The notes beneath the pieces are model-generated. The model ran no database searches, was not told where the DNA came from, and saw only the letters and a program-made list of their open reading frames with translations. From contig NC_091120.1 of NCBI RefSeq assembly GCF_040183065.1, positions 171,527,988 to 171,591,987 on the forward strand: a DNA stretch of 64,000 nt, in the 5' to 3' direction. A program made the translations under genes and the position numbers. Of the stretch, positions 12,440-23,692 are shown one piece after another (position 1 is the first letter of the stretch; the number at the start of each line of letters is the position of its first letter). This DNA is from Periplaneta americana. Taxonomy: Eukaryota > Arthropoda > Insecta > Blattodea > Blattidae.

Positions 12440-13420
12440 GAAAATGGATACAAGACGCTGATAAGTTTTCCAGTCTTTTTTAATCTATGATAGCGATTTC
12501 AGATGACAATTATAACAAATGAAATCGGTGATCATTCAGATAAGTTTTTTTGACCTTTTTTTAATCTATAATAGTCATTGAAGATGACAAGAATGACAAA
12601 TGAAATCGATGGTCATTCAGATACGTTTCTCAGTCCTTTTTAATCTGTGATAGTGGTTTCAGTTGACAATAGTAACAAATGAAATCGGTGGTCATTCAGA
12701 TCAGTTTTTAAGTCTTTTTAATCTGTGATAGTGGTTTCAGTTGACAATAATAACAAATGAAATCGGTGGTCATTCAGATACGTTTTTCGACTTCTTTTAA
12801 TCCACGACAGTTACTTCAGATCATAATGATAACAAATGAAATCGGTGGTCATTGAGATACTTTTTCAGACTTCTTTTAATCTACGACAGATATTTCAGAT
12901 CATAATAATAACAAATGAAATCGGTGGTCATTCAGATATGTTTTCAGACTTCTTTTAATCTACGACATTTGTTTCAAACCATAATAACAAATGAAATCGG
13001 TGGTCATTCAGATACGTTTTTCAGACTTCATTTAATCTACGAGAGTATTTTCAATTCATAATAATAACAAATGAAATCGGTGGTCATTGAGATACGTTTT
13101 TCAGACTTCTTTTAATCTACGACAGATATTTCAGATCATAATAATAACAAATGAAATCAGTGGTCATTAAGAACAGTTTTTCAGTCTCTCTTAATATGTG
13201 ATAGTGATTTCAGATGATAATAATAACAAATGAAATCGGTGGTCATTCAGATATGTTTTCAGACTTCTTTTAATCTACGACAGTTGTTTCAAACCATAAT
13301 AATAACAAATGAAATCGGTGGTCATTAAGAACAGTTTTTCAGTCTCTCTTAATCTGTGATAGTGGTTTCAGATGGCAATAATAACAAATGAAATCGGTGA
13401 TCATTCAGATGAGTTTCTCA
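12440..13420. repeat. Minisatellite, 80-bp unit, about 12 copies
   Basis: An 80-bp unit containing AACAAATGAAATCGGTGGTC, then ATTCAGATACGTTTTTCAG, then CTTTTAATCTACGACAG is repeated about 12 times. The anchor AAATGAAATCG recurs close to every 78-80 bp from 12518 to 13386. Units near 13160 and 13330 share the variant AAGAACAGTTTTTCAGTCTC, suggesting higher-order duplication. Confidence 0.92.
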
Positions 13421-14405
13421 TTCCACTAAAACGGATATTCTGTGGAACTCTGTAACACTTGAATACTATGTTATTGTTTTCATTGAAGATTTCATAGTAC
13501 GCCTCATAGACAACAAACAAATTACACACATGTCTTCAAGGCTGCGCTCAAGCGATCGCGTACTTCACGGATGGGCTACTGAATTACAGTCAAGTGGAGA
13601 AGCAAAATAATTGAAACAGCCTACATATTTCACGCTACAGATCACAGGCAGCGGACTAAGAGAAAGTCAGCACGTTGTGGGCTGCACTTTTCAACTCTTC
13701 TTTTCTGTTCGGCAAACTAATTTGAGCGTTCCGGATTGTAAGTGTAACATCCTTGAAAAACTTAATTACAGGTGGTGAAGCAGAATTCATTCCTAAAGCT
13801 GTGCTAGCATATAAATGGGATGATTAATTCTTACTGAACTTGCCTACAACTAAAGACAGGAAAGGGAATATCGCCATTGATACCAATGTTACAAATACAG
13901 GTGTGTTATTTTCCTTCAATCCGTCAGGCGAATTTTCTCAGAGTACGTTAATTCTACTTGTCAGTCTCAATCCACTGTTATTACTCATTACCTTGTCATG
14001 CCTTCATCCTGGAGTAGCTCCTGTGTTTAAAAGGACGTTGCATAATGAATTACAGTTGAAACTTATCAGCAATCGTGTAAACTTGGAGTATCTAAATAGC
14101 ATTATAGGATTACTACTGAGAAAAAAAAATTGACAAGGGACTTAAAGAAATCTCAATAATTACTAGAAATTTCTACACTCGAATTAAACCCATAAACACT
14201 GTAGTGTATGTTATTTGATATACATACACATTAACAGAGTAAACCGCAATAATGTCATTAATTTCATGAAGTTATTCTTTGAGATACTGCAAATAAAATA
14301 GTTTAATACAGTTTTGCTCGTTTGTGCTTCCTTTCCGAGGTAAAAATTGATTTATATTAAACGTTTCATAGCCTATGTTGAAGAATGGTTAGAACGGGTC
14401 CAACG
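13421..14405. other. Unassigned stretch
   Basis: Contains a 97-codon ORF (13840-14133) without recognisable features and no repeat termini. I see no supportable gene. Confidence 0.45.
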
Positions 14406-14900
14406 TTGATGAGGGGTTAGTGAGTCTAACTCCGAACCCAGCGATCCCGGGTTCGATTCCCAGTCAGGACGAGTTGCCTGGGTGAGGTTTTTTCGGGGTT
14501 TTTCCCTCACTCCTATGGATGAATATCAGGCGATTGGAACCCCACTCATCTCCGCCACTTCCTTTCCTCTCCCATCATCCTTTCCTCATAATCCCTTTTC
14601 TGGTTTTTCAGATCACTCTACCGATGGCCTCCCGAAGCTGCCGACCCCTCGACCAGCCTCCGTGGAATGTAGTTCAGCGATGTTGGCTGGCTTCTGCAAT
14701 GGCACCCGAGGCGGACCTACTCGGGGGGGGGGGAGGAGTTTCGTCTCTGACCGACAGGGGAGCCTTGGGGGAATTTGCCGAAGCAGGAACGGTATATGGG
14801 TTCTGTCGGCTGTAGGGACTGGTCGTTAAGGGAATCATGTGGGGATCTGTGACATGCAACTCATTCCATATCAAGGGTTAGCGCAGTTAAATTCCATTTC
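14406..14900 (+). mobile_element. tRNA-headed SINE, family C
   Basis: A B box, GGGTTCGATTCCCAG, lies at 14450-14464, preceded by an A-box-like GGTTAGTGAGTCT. The body GTTGCCTGGGTGAGG, then TTTTCGGGGTTTTTCCCTCA, closely parallels families A and B. The remainder (ACCGATGGCCTCCCG, CGACCCCTCG, a G-run at 14731) is specific to this family and makes it long for a SINE, close to 500 bp. Confidence 0.75.
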
Positions 14901-14904
14901 ATTC

Positions 14905-15017
14905 CATTCCATGGGTAAACGGAGAAAAATTCGCTCCAGCACCGGGACTCGAACCCGTTCTACCCATTCTTCACCATATGGTGATGCATGGAAATATCAT
15001 ATGTACTTCGGTACATC
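14905..15017. mobile_element. tRNA-like SINE, family D, rearranged fragment
   Basis: CACCGGGACTCGAACCCG (14940-14957) is a minus-strand tRNA-like B box. It is joined to GGAAATATCATATGTACTTC (14990-15009), which is the inverted tail of the same family seen intact at 30683-30845. The two parts are in opposite orientation here, so this is a broken or compound copy. Confidence 0.6.
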
Positions 15018-15019
15018 AT

Positions 15020-15217
15020 AGTAATATGATAAGCGTAAGTAAGGGAATCAATTCGAGGGCTAGTTCAGAGCTGGGTATTCCGAAGTCGACTGTTCACAAC
15101 ATTGTCCATGAAAGATTGCGACTTAGAGCATACAAAATCCAACTTGTGCAAAAGCTGCAGAGAAATGATAAATGTAATGCTGCGGAACACATGGAAGAAG
15201 ATAGAATACCTTCTTGA
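15020..15217 (+). pseudogene. HTH fragment of a transposase-like gene
   Basis: The reading SRASSELGIPKSTVHNIVHE, then RLRLRAYKIQLVQKLQRND, is the second helix-turn-helix of mariner/DUF4817-type elements (R-x-SSELGIPKSTVH). The stretch is only about 60 codons long, lacks catalytic residues and is bounded by SINE sequence upstream. Confidence 0.68.
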
Positions 15218-15869
15218 TATTGCCACCAGAGGCGCACATGTGCAGATCTATTGAAACTTGGTGAGTTTTTCTAACATAAAATCTAAGTCCGGTTATTCTG
15301 TCACTATTAGTTTAGGAGATATTCAGGTTTATTTGTGATAGTGATTCTACGGGACACACTGTACTACGGTGCATATAAATTAGCATAATGTAATATAATG
15401 TAAGTTCTTACAGATAATATGATATAAGGTGATATAATGGTATGATAGAAGGTAATACATCAGGTAATGTTATGGTTTATAATGCATGTTTTCTGTTCAT
15501 TAGTTTACGTTTATGTTCACATGGTATGATGTTCTATGATGTAGACTAGAATAATACTAATATATTTTATATAAATGTGGAATGTAAAAATATAAAGAAT
15601 TACATGGTTTTGTAATAAAAAAGTGAAAAAAACATACAGTAGTCACCAAACAAGAAATGTGTGTATAAGTGTTTATAGCCTAAGTTGAACTCTCGTCGCT
15701 TCTGAATAACTTATTATCTGGCAGCGCATTTTCGTTCTCAACTGTACAGCGGCTCGAGTAGTTTCTTCTGGTAGCTACATCTATTACATCACGTGGATGC
15801 ATAAGCAAGGTCGAATTGCAAGCAGGCACGCATGGGGTCATTAAATAACAATGATGTAATGTAATATAA
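15218..15869. other. Unassigned stretch
   Basis: No repeat termini or coding signal is recognised. Imperfect short ATAATG/TAATATAATG motifs occur at about 15380-15470. Confidence 0.45.
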
Positions 15870-16255
15870 GTATGCCCCTGTAACGTCATATGACGTAGAA
15901 AGAACATTCTCTTAGTTTAAACAAATTTTATGTAATCGTAAAAGATTTGCATTTCATAACCTCAGAATATATGTTTTCGTTCACTGCAACGGGATAGGTT
16001 TTGATAAACGAATTATTTGTCTATATTGTGTAAAATGTAAATATTGATAATTTGTATATTCATTCTTCTTGTTATTATTTTGTCCCTGTAACGTCATGTG
16101 ACGTAGGAAGAACATTTTCTTATCATAAACAAATTTTTACTGACAGTTATAGTAAAAGATATGAATTTCATAATCTCAAAATATAGGGTAGGCTATGTTT
16201 TTTTGTTCACCGTAACAGAGTTTCGTTAAATGAATTAATTGTATATATTACATAT
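15870..16255. repeat. Tandem duplication (about 208-bp unit) with CRE-like palindrome
   Basis: Two adjacent copies share CCCTGTAACGTCATATGACG, then AGAACATT-TCTTA, AACAAATTTT, AAAAGAT-TG-ATTTCATAA and GTTCAC-GTAAC. The 14-bp palindrome ACGTCATATGACGT (15883-15896) is repeated 208 bp later with one change (16091-16104). The second copy is followed by a (TA)n tract. Confidence 0.8.
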
Positions 16256-16258
16256 AGA

Positions 16259-16259
<1 letters not shown>

Positions 16260-16312
<53 letters not shown>
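16260..16312. repeat. (TA)n microsatellite
   Basis: About 25 uninterrupted TA units. Confidence 0.95.
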
Positions 16313-16314
<2 letters not shown>

Positions 16315-16479
16315 CTAATTCAGTATTATTATCGATCTAATTATATTTCCTGTAATATGTAGCACTAATACTATTTTGTACAGAGCTAGTTTCCCAGTGT
16401 TAGTGCGTTTAAATGGTTAAAAAGTAGCTGGGCAGACCATTTCAATTTAGTAGCAATCCCAGTTACAGTTGTCATGCTC

Positions 16480-16551
<72 letters not shown>
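16480..16551. repeat. (ATT)n microsatellite
   Basis: About 23 perfect ATT units. Confidence 0.95.
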
Positions 16552-16552
<1 letters not shown>

Positions 16553-17191
16553 TATCGAAGTTAGGTTATACCTTTCGTAGCGTGCTGACGTTAAGCATTT
16601 AGGGTCAGAGATTGAACTCTAAAACTCCAGGATATACTAACCGATAACATTTCTAACTTGTTTGAGAACGAAAATGCGCTAGCTGCTTATTATGTATAAA
16701 TCAGTAGTCAGCAGATCGTATTACAATATATTTTAGTCAAGCCTTCTATTATTTTCTTTCGAAGTAAGGAACTCTCAGCTTTTCTGACTTAATGAAATGC
16801 AGATGACATCGGATATGTAAGTTAAAAGATGTCGCTGCAGTTCCGTTACCGTACGGTGTAGCATTGCTAGGCCTCCTTTAAATTCTATTTAAACCTGTTG
16901 CGAAGGCGTCTGGAGTCTCGGCCTTTGTTACAAGATACTGTATGAGCTCGCAACAAATGACACCACACATTGCTATAATGAATTTACAGTTAATTCTGCA
17001 ATTTTGTGCATTCACACGGGCACAGATGACGAAATAGTTAATATGTCTCACACTGATAGGATCTCCTGTGTATGAAATTGTTTCAGTTAGGATCTTATTT
17101 TCTTTAACAGAAGTTTACAGCAGAGTTATACTGAGTGAAAATGGACTAAATAGGGTCCATTTCAAATATCAATCAGGGTTGTGAGTTAAAC
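16552..17191. other. Unassigned stretch
   Basis: No coding or repeat structure is recognised. Confidence 0.45.
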
Positions 17192-17415
17192 ATCTATATA
17201 TATAATTTGAACTGGTAATGGAAATTACGGGAAAACGGCTCAACGGATTTTAATGAATGACCCCTCATTTTGAAGCTTGTCATTCAAGGAATTTCAGAAA
17301 AATAGTAACTTTCAGTGAAGCGTTAGTTTTCCTACATAATTTTCCTATTTTTCAAAATCCATTTTTCGTCAGTTTTGAGAACTAATTGCATTTCCGAAAA
17401 AAAAAAACACACACA
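17192..17415 (+). mobile_element. Possible Helitron-like 5' fragment
   Basis: Begins A|TCTATATATATAATTT and continues GGAAATTACGGGAAAACGGC, a phrase commonly seen near the 5' ends of arthropod Helitron-like repeats, as I remember them. No 3' hairpin/CTRR end was found and a poly-A/(CA)n tract interrupts at 17399. Weak call. Confidence 0.25.
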
Positions 17416-17663
17416 CACTACAATAAACAATAGGCTATTACACGAAGGCCATGACCTGCAGGATTGCCGATGTATAGAGTTTAAATTGAATTGGTTATTA
17501 AAAACTTCAAGACTTACTAAAAATAATTTTCAGTTCTGATTCTGCGGTGTGTAATTTTCTGAGTACAGCTGTGTATTGGATATTAAAATTTACAAAACTT
17601 GAGGTGGTTTGATAACATTATTACCATTAGAAATGAAATATTATTATAGTTAATGCCATGATG

Positions 17664-17668
<5 letters not shown>

Positions 17669-17722
<54 letters not shown>
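17669..17722. repeat. (TA)n microsatellite
   Basis: About 25 TA units followed by a short (CA)n. Confidence 0.95.
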
Positions 17723-17729
<7 letters not shown>

Positions 17730-18678
17730 AGTATATATAAAACTACAAAACTTGCCTAAGTTGATAATATTGCTATTAAAAATCAAATATTTTTATAGTT
17801 ATTAATCAAGTGATGTTGGATCTTTTTCATATAGACCTATTTAATGGCGGTGTGGTGTAGATACTTATATGCGTCATTCTCTTCAGTATTGGCTCGAGAG
17901 AGCGCAAAAATTACAGTTCCTAAGAAAAGACGGTATTATTTACTGACAAAATAAGAGACCTACAAAATTTTGTAGTCTCCCGATCATTTCAGCAAGATCT
18001 CTTGGCAGGATAAAATGGTTTTACCCTCTACATTTGAAGCTCTACATGCAGCACCTATAACAAGATGCTATGTCTATTGTTCGATAGCTTAGCAAACCTT
18101 ACTTTTTTAACTTTCACCTACAATCCACAATGACCTGAAATAGCTATTGCTTTACTCCTACATGAAAAAGACACTGATCGTCCTGACATTGTTACTTGCG
18201 TTTTCGCGTTGAAACTCAAGAACTGAAAGAATAAGTATTTGGCATAAAAAAACATTCAGAGGGAGTATGTTTCATTATTATGGAAGCAAATAACTTTCAA
18301 AATGTTTGGTATGTTTCATTGAAAATTAATCTGAAAAATTTTTAATCGAACGTGAACTTTGCTCGCAGCATTTCCTGCACAAGCCACTAGTAGAAAGAAG
18401 TCTAATATCAATGTGGTCTTTTTGAACGAGTTTGGAGGAAAGTAGCCTTTTTACTTGAATCTTGGGGATGAGTATTCTAGAAAAACGGGAGACCTTGGAG
18501 AGTTTATATTGGGAGTTTTTGTAGAGCAAATACCAATAAATGTGTTTCATATTAGTTTATTGCTTAACATTAATGATTTGGTCGCAATTTCATTGAAGAA
18601 CGGAAATAAACTTTCTTATTTTCTCTTATCTCTCTTTCTTTCTTTTTAAATTATCTTTCAAAATGGTTCTTTATTTCG
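17723..18678. other. Unassigned stretch
   Basis: No gene or repeat termini recognised. Two overlapping short ORFs around 18326-18649 have no recognisable features. Confidence 0.45.
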
Positions 18679-18740
18679 TCCTTCCTTCCTTCCTTCCTTC
18701 CTTCCTTCCTTCCTTCCTTCCTTCCTTCCTTCCTTCCTTC
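18679..18740. repeat. (CTTC)n microsatellite
   Basis: About 15 TTCC units within a pyrimidine-rich region that continues to about 18840. Confidence 0.93.
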
Positions 18741-19158
18741 TTTTCCTGATTTTCATCTCTATTCTCCGTTTCCTTCTTTTTGTTTCTCAGTTTCAATACT
18801 TTCCTGCCCCACGTCTCTCTTCTTTCCTTCCTCTATTTCTTCCTTATCGACATACATTTTCACCTCAGTCGCAGCGCAAATCATTAATCGTACCTCTGTA
18901 AAACCAACTGCGCGAGACTGGACGTACATCTTCTGTTTTTTATGCTGCTTAATTAGATCGATATCAGAACCTCCTACGTGATACATTAGTTGTACAAGGA
19001 AATGCACTGGACAATAAATCACTTATATCGGTGACGGTAGTTGTTGCTACCTACAGTGGTATTTAGCCGAGAAATGTCAAATTATAGTGAGCGATAAGCG
19101 TCCCTGCTTCACTCTTCAACATGAGAAAAGTTACACTTCGCGATACAAGTTGTGAAAG

Positions 19159-19230
19159 ATGACACTACTACTACTACTATTACTACTGCTACTGCTGCTG
19201 CTACTACTACTACTACTACTACTACTACTG

Positions 19231-19262
<32 letters not shown>

Positions 19263-19312
19263 GGTGCTGCTGCTACTGGTTCTGGTACTGCTACTGGCAC
19301 TACTACTGGTAC
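19159..19312. repeat. (ACT/GCT)n triplet repeat
   Basis: ACT triplets with GCT, GGT and TCT variants, open in several frames (poly-Thr, poly-Ser, poly-Val). It is a simple-sequence expansion and not a gene. A short relative, (ACT)n(GCT)n, is at 20048-20084. Confidence 0.9.
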
Positions 19313-19399
19313 TGATATCACAACCGTGACACACGTTCACAGCGTAACCTTGTTCTGACAATTTCATATCATCAAACATCTCTCTACTCTGCTTCCTTC

Positions 19400-20060
19400 A
19401 CAATACACACAGCCCGTTCCTGGAATTCCTTGTCACAGGAAATCAGGAGCAGTCGGAGTCTAAAATCTTTTAAGCACACTCTACTTAGAAATGTTTTTTT
19501 ATTGAACAGAACTAGACTCTTGCGGAAGTCTCTAAATAGTCCAAAATTACCAAGTTATTTTTTTCTCCTCTCTCTCTTTTTTTTTTTTTTTTTTACTTTT
19601 TTATCATCTTGATATATTACTTAATCATTTGTATCTGTATGCCATACAGTACGTTTTTGCTATTCACTGTTTTATGTCTTGTAACCCACATGTATTTTCC
19701 TATTAGTATGTTAACTGTAATAACTGTGTACTATATCTCAAGTGAATTAATCGTCGAATTTTTCTCGAGCAGTTTATGTCTTATAAATTGTATATATAAA
19801 TTCATTTCCCTTATGTTATGTAACTGATTTTGATTATGTAATTTTCTACTTTATTTTATATTCTCCTTATATTATGTAACTGATCTTGACTATTTGTAAT
19901 TTTCATCTATATTTTATGTAATTTCTAAGGTAGACTATCTTTTTTTTTTGTATTGTTTTGTAATCTAACACATAATTTTGTATTTCATGTATATTATTGA
20001 AACCTGGTTGAGTGGAAGAGAAGGCCTTATGGCCTTAACTCTGAAAGGCAAACTACTACT
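19400..20060 (+). mobile_element. Jockey/CR1-like LINE, 3' end
   Basis: A short coding end reads WNSL-like then SQEIRSSRSLKSFKHTLLRN and VFLLNRTR, typical of the end of the reverse transcriptase in this LINE group. A 3' UTR follows with the signature GGAAGAGAAGGCCTTATGGC and CTTAACTCTG just before a triplet tail. The same signature ends the better preserved copy at 22468-23297. The polymerase core is absent. Confidence 0.7.
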
Positions 20061-20428
20061 ACTGCTACTGCTGCTGCTGCTGTCGTGCAATGTTCGAACA
20101 TGAGAGGGGATATCAAGATACTACAAATTTCGTCTCTCTCCTTAGGCACCCAGCAATATACGTAGAAGTGAAGCATGTAAACTAAAATAGCCGAGTTCAT
20201 TGAAAACCGGTAAGAGATCTTACGTTCGGTTCATGTTTGCCGAGTTTCTATACAACGAAACTCCTTTGCTGATTTCTGTAAAATCTCAATAATCGAATGT
20301 TATGGACTTTGTGAAAGAGAAGACTGAACACATCACTGGTCACCAGTTAGAAGTAATGGTTTCGGTCTCAAAATGAAGATTTGCTTTCGGCCTATTGATT
20401 GTAATGTTCGGATTCATTCTGGTGCCCA

Positions 20429-20672
20429 CACCTGTGGAGTATCGGTTAGCGCGTCTGGCCGCGAAACCAGGTGGCCCGGGTTCGATTCCCGGTCGGAGCA
20501 AGTTACCTGGTTGAGGTTTTTCCGGGGTTTTCCCTCAACCCAATATGAGCAAATTCTGGGTAACTTTCGGTGCTGGACCCCGGACTCATTTCACCAGCAT
20601 TATCACCTTCATCACATTCAGACGCTAAATAACCTAAGATGTTGATGAAGCGTCGTAAAATAACCTGCTAAA
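20429..20672 (+). mobile_element. tRNA-headed SINE, family A
   Basis: Head CACACCTGTGGAGTATCGG with GCGCGTCTGGCCGCG, B box GGGTTCGATTCCCGG at about 20479, the family body (CTGGACCCCGGACTCATTTC) and the tail GAAGCGTCGTAAAATAACC. This is the least degraded family A head in the window. Confidence 0.9.
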
Positions 20673-20947
20673 AATAGATACTGATGCGCCAAAACTTCTG
20701 ACGACGCGGAAAATATGCGAACCACTGCTGTAGATCGACTGACATTATCTGACTGAGTTTTCACCCAGCCGCTAAGTCACAACTCTCCTTATCAGCTGGT
20801 TGAATTTCTCTCCAGTGCCTCCAGTGTTGTCACCTACAGTGTTGTACTCTCGATTAGTGGTCGACAGAACATAGTTTTCACCACCCTTAATGATGATTTT
20901 ATTAGACGTGGCAACACAGTAACTGACGCAATCATGAGAATCGTACT
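20673..20947. other. Unassigned spacer
   Basis: Nothing recognisable. Confidence 0.4.
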
Positions 20948-21078
20948 GTCTGAGCGCTAGCTCTGAAACCGCGGCAGGAATGCGGCATGGAACCCAGTAG
21001 ACTGTACTCTATTTGCTGAGTTACGTTCCCCGCTCCCCACTTCCTCATACGTCACGGTTTCAGAGCTGGCGCTTAGAC
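20948..21078. repeat. Hairpin-type MITE candidate
   Basis: Left arm GTCTGAGCGCTAGCTCTGAA (20948) and right arm TTCAGAGCTGGCGCTTAGAC (to 21078) are inverted, 24 bp each with three mismatches, around an 83-bp loop. No clear target duplication. Confidence 0.6.
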
Positions 21079-21892
21079 TATACTCCAGTTGCAAGTAGCT
21101 TTGCCCACGCCCCAGCTAGTAGGTGATAAGAACTGCACTAGCGCTCGATTTTCTAGGTCAAAGCCACAGAAATTTTGGTAATACAGTACCCCTTGAAAAG
21201 AACAGTTTTATTCTATAAATTTGTAAAGTGGCCGCCAATTGAAGACTTGAAGAACCCAGACAAGCTGGGACTTAAAGCAACAAAAAACTTCTACATTAAG
21301 ACGATGATGACATTACCATTGGAATGTGGGATGTATTTCGTGTCATCTCTTTAATGAATGACTCTGTGAATGCCAGGATATTACAACATTCGCATTCACC
21401 AAGAATCATCCGAACACAAAAATCACACTGTGACAAAATCGCTATTATGTGTCACAGCGATTTTTCCGGAGCTGTCACAGTTCGGAGCTGTGACGGCAGA
21501 ACGTTGTTACACTCCACTTCCACCTCTACCACTGAGCACCATGGCGGACTGCAGTAAAGCGCGATATTGAAAAAGAAGTTAGCGATCTTAAATCCTCTTC
21601 CTACCATCACTTTTAACGACGAAGCACTTCACGGCCTCGAATGCTGGAAGCCAATGTTGTCTGATTGTAATTAGCTTAAAAACTTGAACTCTACTTTATT
21701 GGTTCTTTTATAAAGATGTTTCCTGCACTATAAAACAGTGGGTTATAAAACTGAAGTAATTTAACAATCAGCACCACGATTAGATACAGTCGCACATCTC
21801 ATTATAATACCAAGAGCGTTTTGCAGTTACTTCCTAAACCAGTTACAAAGCATCTGAGAGCGTGCGGTTAAAGTATATATCGTATTTCAATA
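21079..21892. other. Unassigned stretch
   Basis: No recognisable gene. A short self-complementary area with GTGTCACAGC and GCTGTCACAG lies at about 21449-21480. Confidence 0.4.
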
Positions 21893-22170
21893 TTGTTGTT
21901 CAGTCAACTGTCCGAAGACAGGTCTGAATCTCACAAGCGATACCAAGAAGGCATCATTCATGAGGCAACAAGGCCAGGAGATAATGGGATAGGGTGGCCA
22001 GTGCCTTTCCCCCTCCATTGCATACATCGCTGACTAATAACATATTACACTAGTCAGATTTCAGATATATACAAATATTATTCTTACTCCGACACATATC
22101 GTCAAGTGAGATGTACTGTCTGACAGATGTACATATCAGCCAGAGCCTCCGATTGAGGCAATTGAAAGTA
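21893..22170. repeat. Dispersed repeat, possibly R2-type 3' UTR (copy 1)
   Basis: Shares GTTCAGTCAACTGTCCGAAG, then CCAGGAGATAATGGGATAGG, then CATACATCGCTGAC and ACACATATCGTCAAGTGAGA with copies at 45890-46135 and 59968-60236 (inverted). It lies just downstream of the R2-type coding fragment at 22256-23552 when both are read on the minus strand, so it may be that element's 3' UTR. Confidence 0.75.
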
Positions 22171-22255
22171 TAAATAACATACACATGTTTAAGTTTAATG
22201 GAGTCACACAACAATGACAAGAAATGATTGAATAAATAATTAGGTACCGGTACTA

Positions 22256-23552
22256 ATTATTTATTTGAAAATCACTGTAGACCGTAGAGATGGTTTCTGA
22301 GTGGAGATATGGATCCTTTCAGCGCTGCAAGAACGATGTCATCAATTGCCTTCCTCTGTAGGTCGAAACGTTCCCAGGTTTGGAAGAAACTGGGAATAAG
22401 GCCTATTACTTCAATTTGTTGTATGCCGTATTTATCCATAAAATATGGAACGGTACGTACATAGATGCTTAAAAAAGTCCCTTGTTCAGACGCTTGTATT
22501 TCCCTATTTTGACTATGCTGACATTTTACTGACTGACCTTTCCAGCGACAACAAAACAAAACTTCAACGTGCTCATAATTTGTGTGTACGTTTTGTAAGC
22601 AATGTTCGTAAATATGATCATATTACCTCATCCCTGGAAACAATAGGTTGGCTTAAACTAGATAAGAAAAGAAATTTACATTCACTTCTTCTCTTTGAAA
22701 TCTTGAACTCTTCTATTCCTTCGTACCTGCCGTCTCGCTTCACTTACCTTTCTTCCTACCACAATCTGAACACACGCTCTCGCCATGAAACAATACTAAC
22801 AATACCATCCCATCGCACCTCCTCATACTCATCCTCTTTCACAATAGCCCTGCCAAGACTCTGGAATTCGTTACCTGCTAGCATCAGGGACTATCGAAAT
22901 AAAATTGAATTCAAACGCAAACTTACTAGGCACTTGGTCAGTAATTGAGACTCGTTCAGACATGGTTTCTTGTAAATAGTTCTTTTAATCTACCACAAAA
23001 TATCTCAATATCCGGTAATTTCATCACTATAGAATTTTGTTATTGTAGGTTTAATTTGTAATTTAGTAAATACAAAAATATTCTTTGTTTTTAACTTCTA
23101 TGATAAAATGTCTAGCTTTCATTGATCAGGTAATCTTGTCGTACTTTAATTTTTATTGTAATTGTAATTGTAAATTTAATACTAATTGTAATTTTATTGT
23201 TCATATTATAGTTTTAATCCCCTGGTAGAGGGGCAGAGAAGGCCTGACGGCCTTATCTCTACCAGGTTAAATAAATAAATACTACTAATAATACTACTAG
23301 ATGTCGTTTTTTCCCCCCCCCCCTATTTACATCTTCAGATTGACTCTTTCGTTTTCAAATCTAACGGTGGGATCGATTATGTAGCCATAGTTGTTATTTG
23401 GTGGGATGACAATCATGTCTATTTTTCTTGTACTGCCATTGTCTGCCAGTCCGTGTACTTCTTGGAACACTTGATCTAAACTGTTCGGCGATCATCGAAC
23501 CAATTCGATGGTGTCGTGAGTTACGGAGTACTTCACCTTGCGGACAAGAGCC
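22256..23552 (-). pseudogene. R2-type LINE fragment split by another LINE
   Basis: The upstream part (23552-23304, minus) reads LGSCP-GEVLRNSRHHRIGS, then after a frameshift VHGLADNGSTRKIDMIV, then YGYIIDPTVRFENERV. The downstream part (22467-22272) resumes IYVRTVPYFMDKYGIQQIEV, then AIDDIVLAALKGSISPLRNH at the C-terminus. The order matches the fragment at 6560-7200. Between the two parts lies an 830-bp + strand LINE with a candidate duplication tagatg at both junctions. Frameshifts and a stop make the gene non-functional. The DPTVRFE block near the RHH segment fits the restriction-like endonuclease region of R2-type elements. Confidence 0.78.
22468..23297 (+). mobile_element. Jockey/CR1-like LINE, 5'-truncated
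   Basis: An open frame to 22948 encodes the C-terminal (thumb) part of the reverse transcriptase: LKKSLVQTLVFPYFDYADIL, then KLQRAHNLCVRFVSNVRKYD, then FTIALPRLWNSLPASIRDYR, ending RHLVSN. A 3' UTR of about 300 bp follows with GGGGCAGAGAAGGCCTGACG and CCTTATCTCTACCAGG, then an (AAAT)n/(ACT)n tail. The catalytic YxDD is not included. It interrupts an R2-type element, and tagatg occurs at 22462-22467 and 23298-23303 as a likely target duplication. The insertion is therefore younger than the R2-type copy. Confidence 0.85.
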
Positions 23553-23569
23553 CAGGAATAATAGTAATA

Positions 23570-23692
23570 TACGTTACAAGAGCGGTATGTTGACGTTTTC
23601 ATGGTCGAGGAAAAGATTGAAAAAGCGAAACGTAGTTGAGCTTTTTTAATTTCCGAGAACATGAAAACAAACATACCGCTCGTGTATCGTAC
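23570..23692. repeat. Inverted-repeat (hairpin) element
   Basis: Left arm AGCGGTATGTTGACGTTTTC (23581) and right arm GAAAACAAACATACCGCT (to 23680) pair almost completely around a loop of about 55 bp. It sits directly upstream of the R2-type fragment. Confidence 0.6.

Noticed and set aside
11355-13420. CRISPR-like array
   Set aside because: Units are contiguous without unique spacers; this is eukaryotic minisatellite DNA.
13840-14133. 97-codon ORF
   Set aside because: No recognisable domain, no splice or regulatory context, no repeat association.
18759-19022. 87-codon minus-strand ORF
   Set aside because: Low-complexity Lys/Glu end derived from pyrimidine-rich simple sequence; no family features.
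19109-19379. Poly-Val, poly-Ser and poly-Thr ORFs
   Set aside because: Triplet microsatellite read in three frames.
20445-20500. tRNA gene candidates (B boxes GGTTCGAxTCC)
   Set aside because: Each lies in a SINE with a common body and tail and lacks a proper acceptor stem and anticodon arm; the same applies at 8770, 14450, 25460, 30780, 31060, 40250, 40830, 43080, 46990 and 52505.
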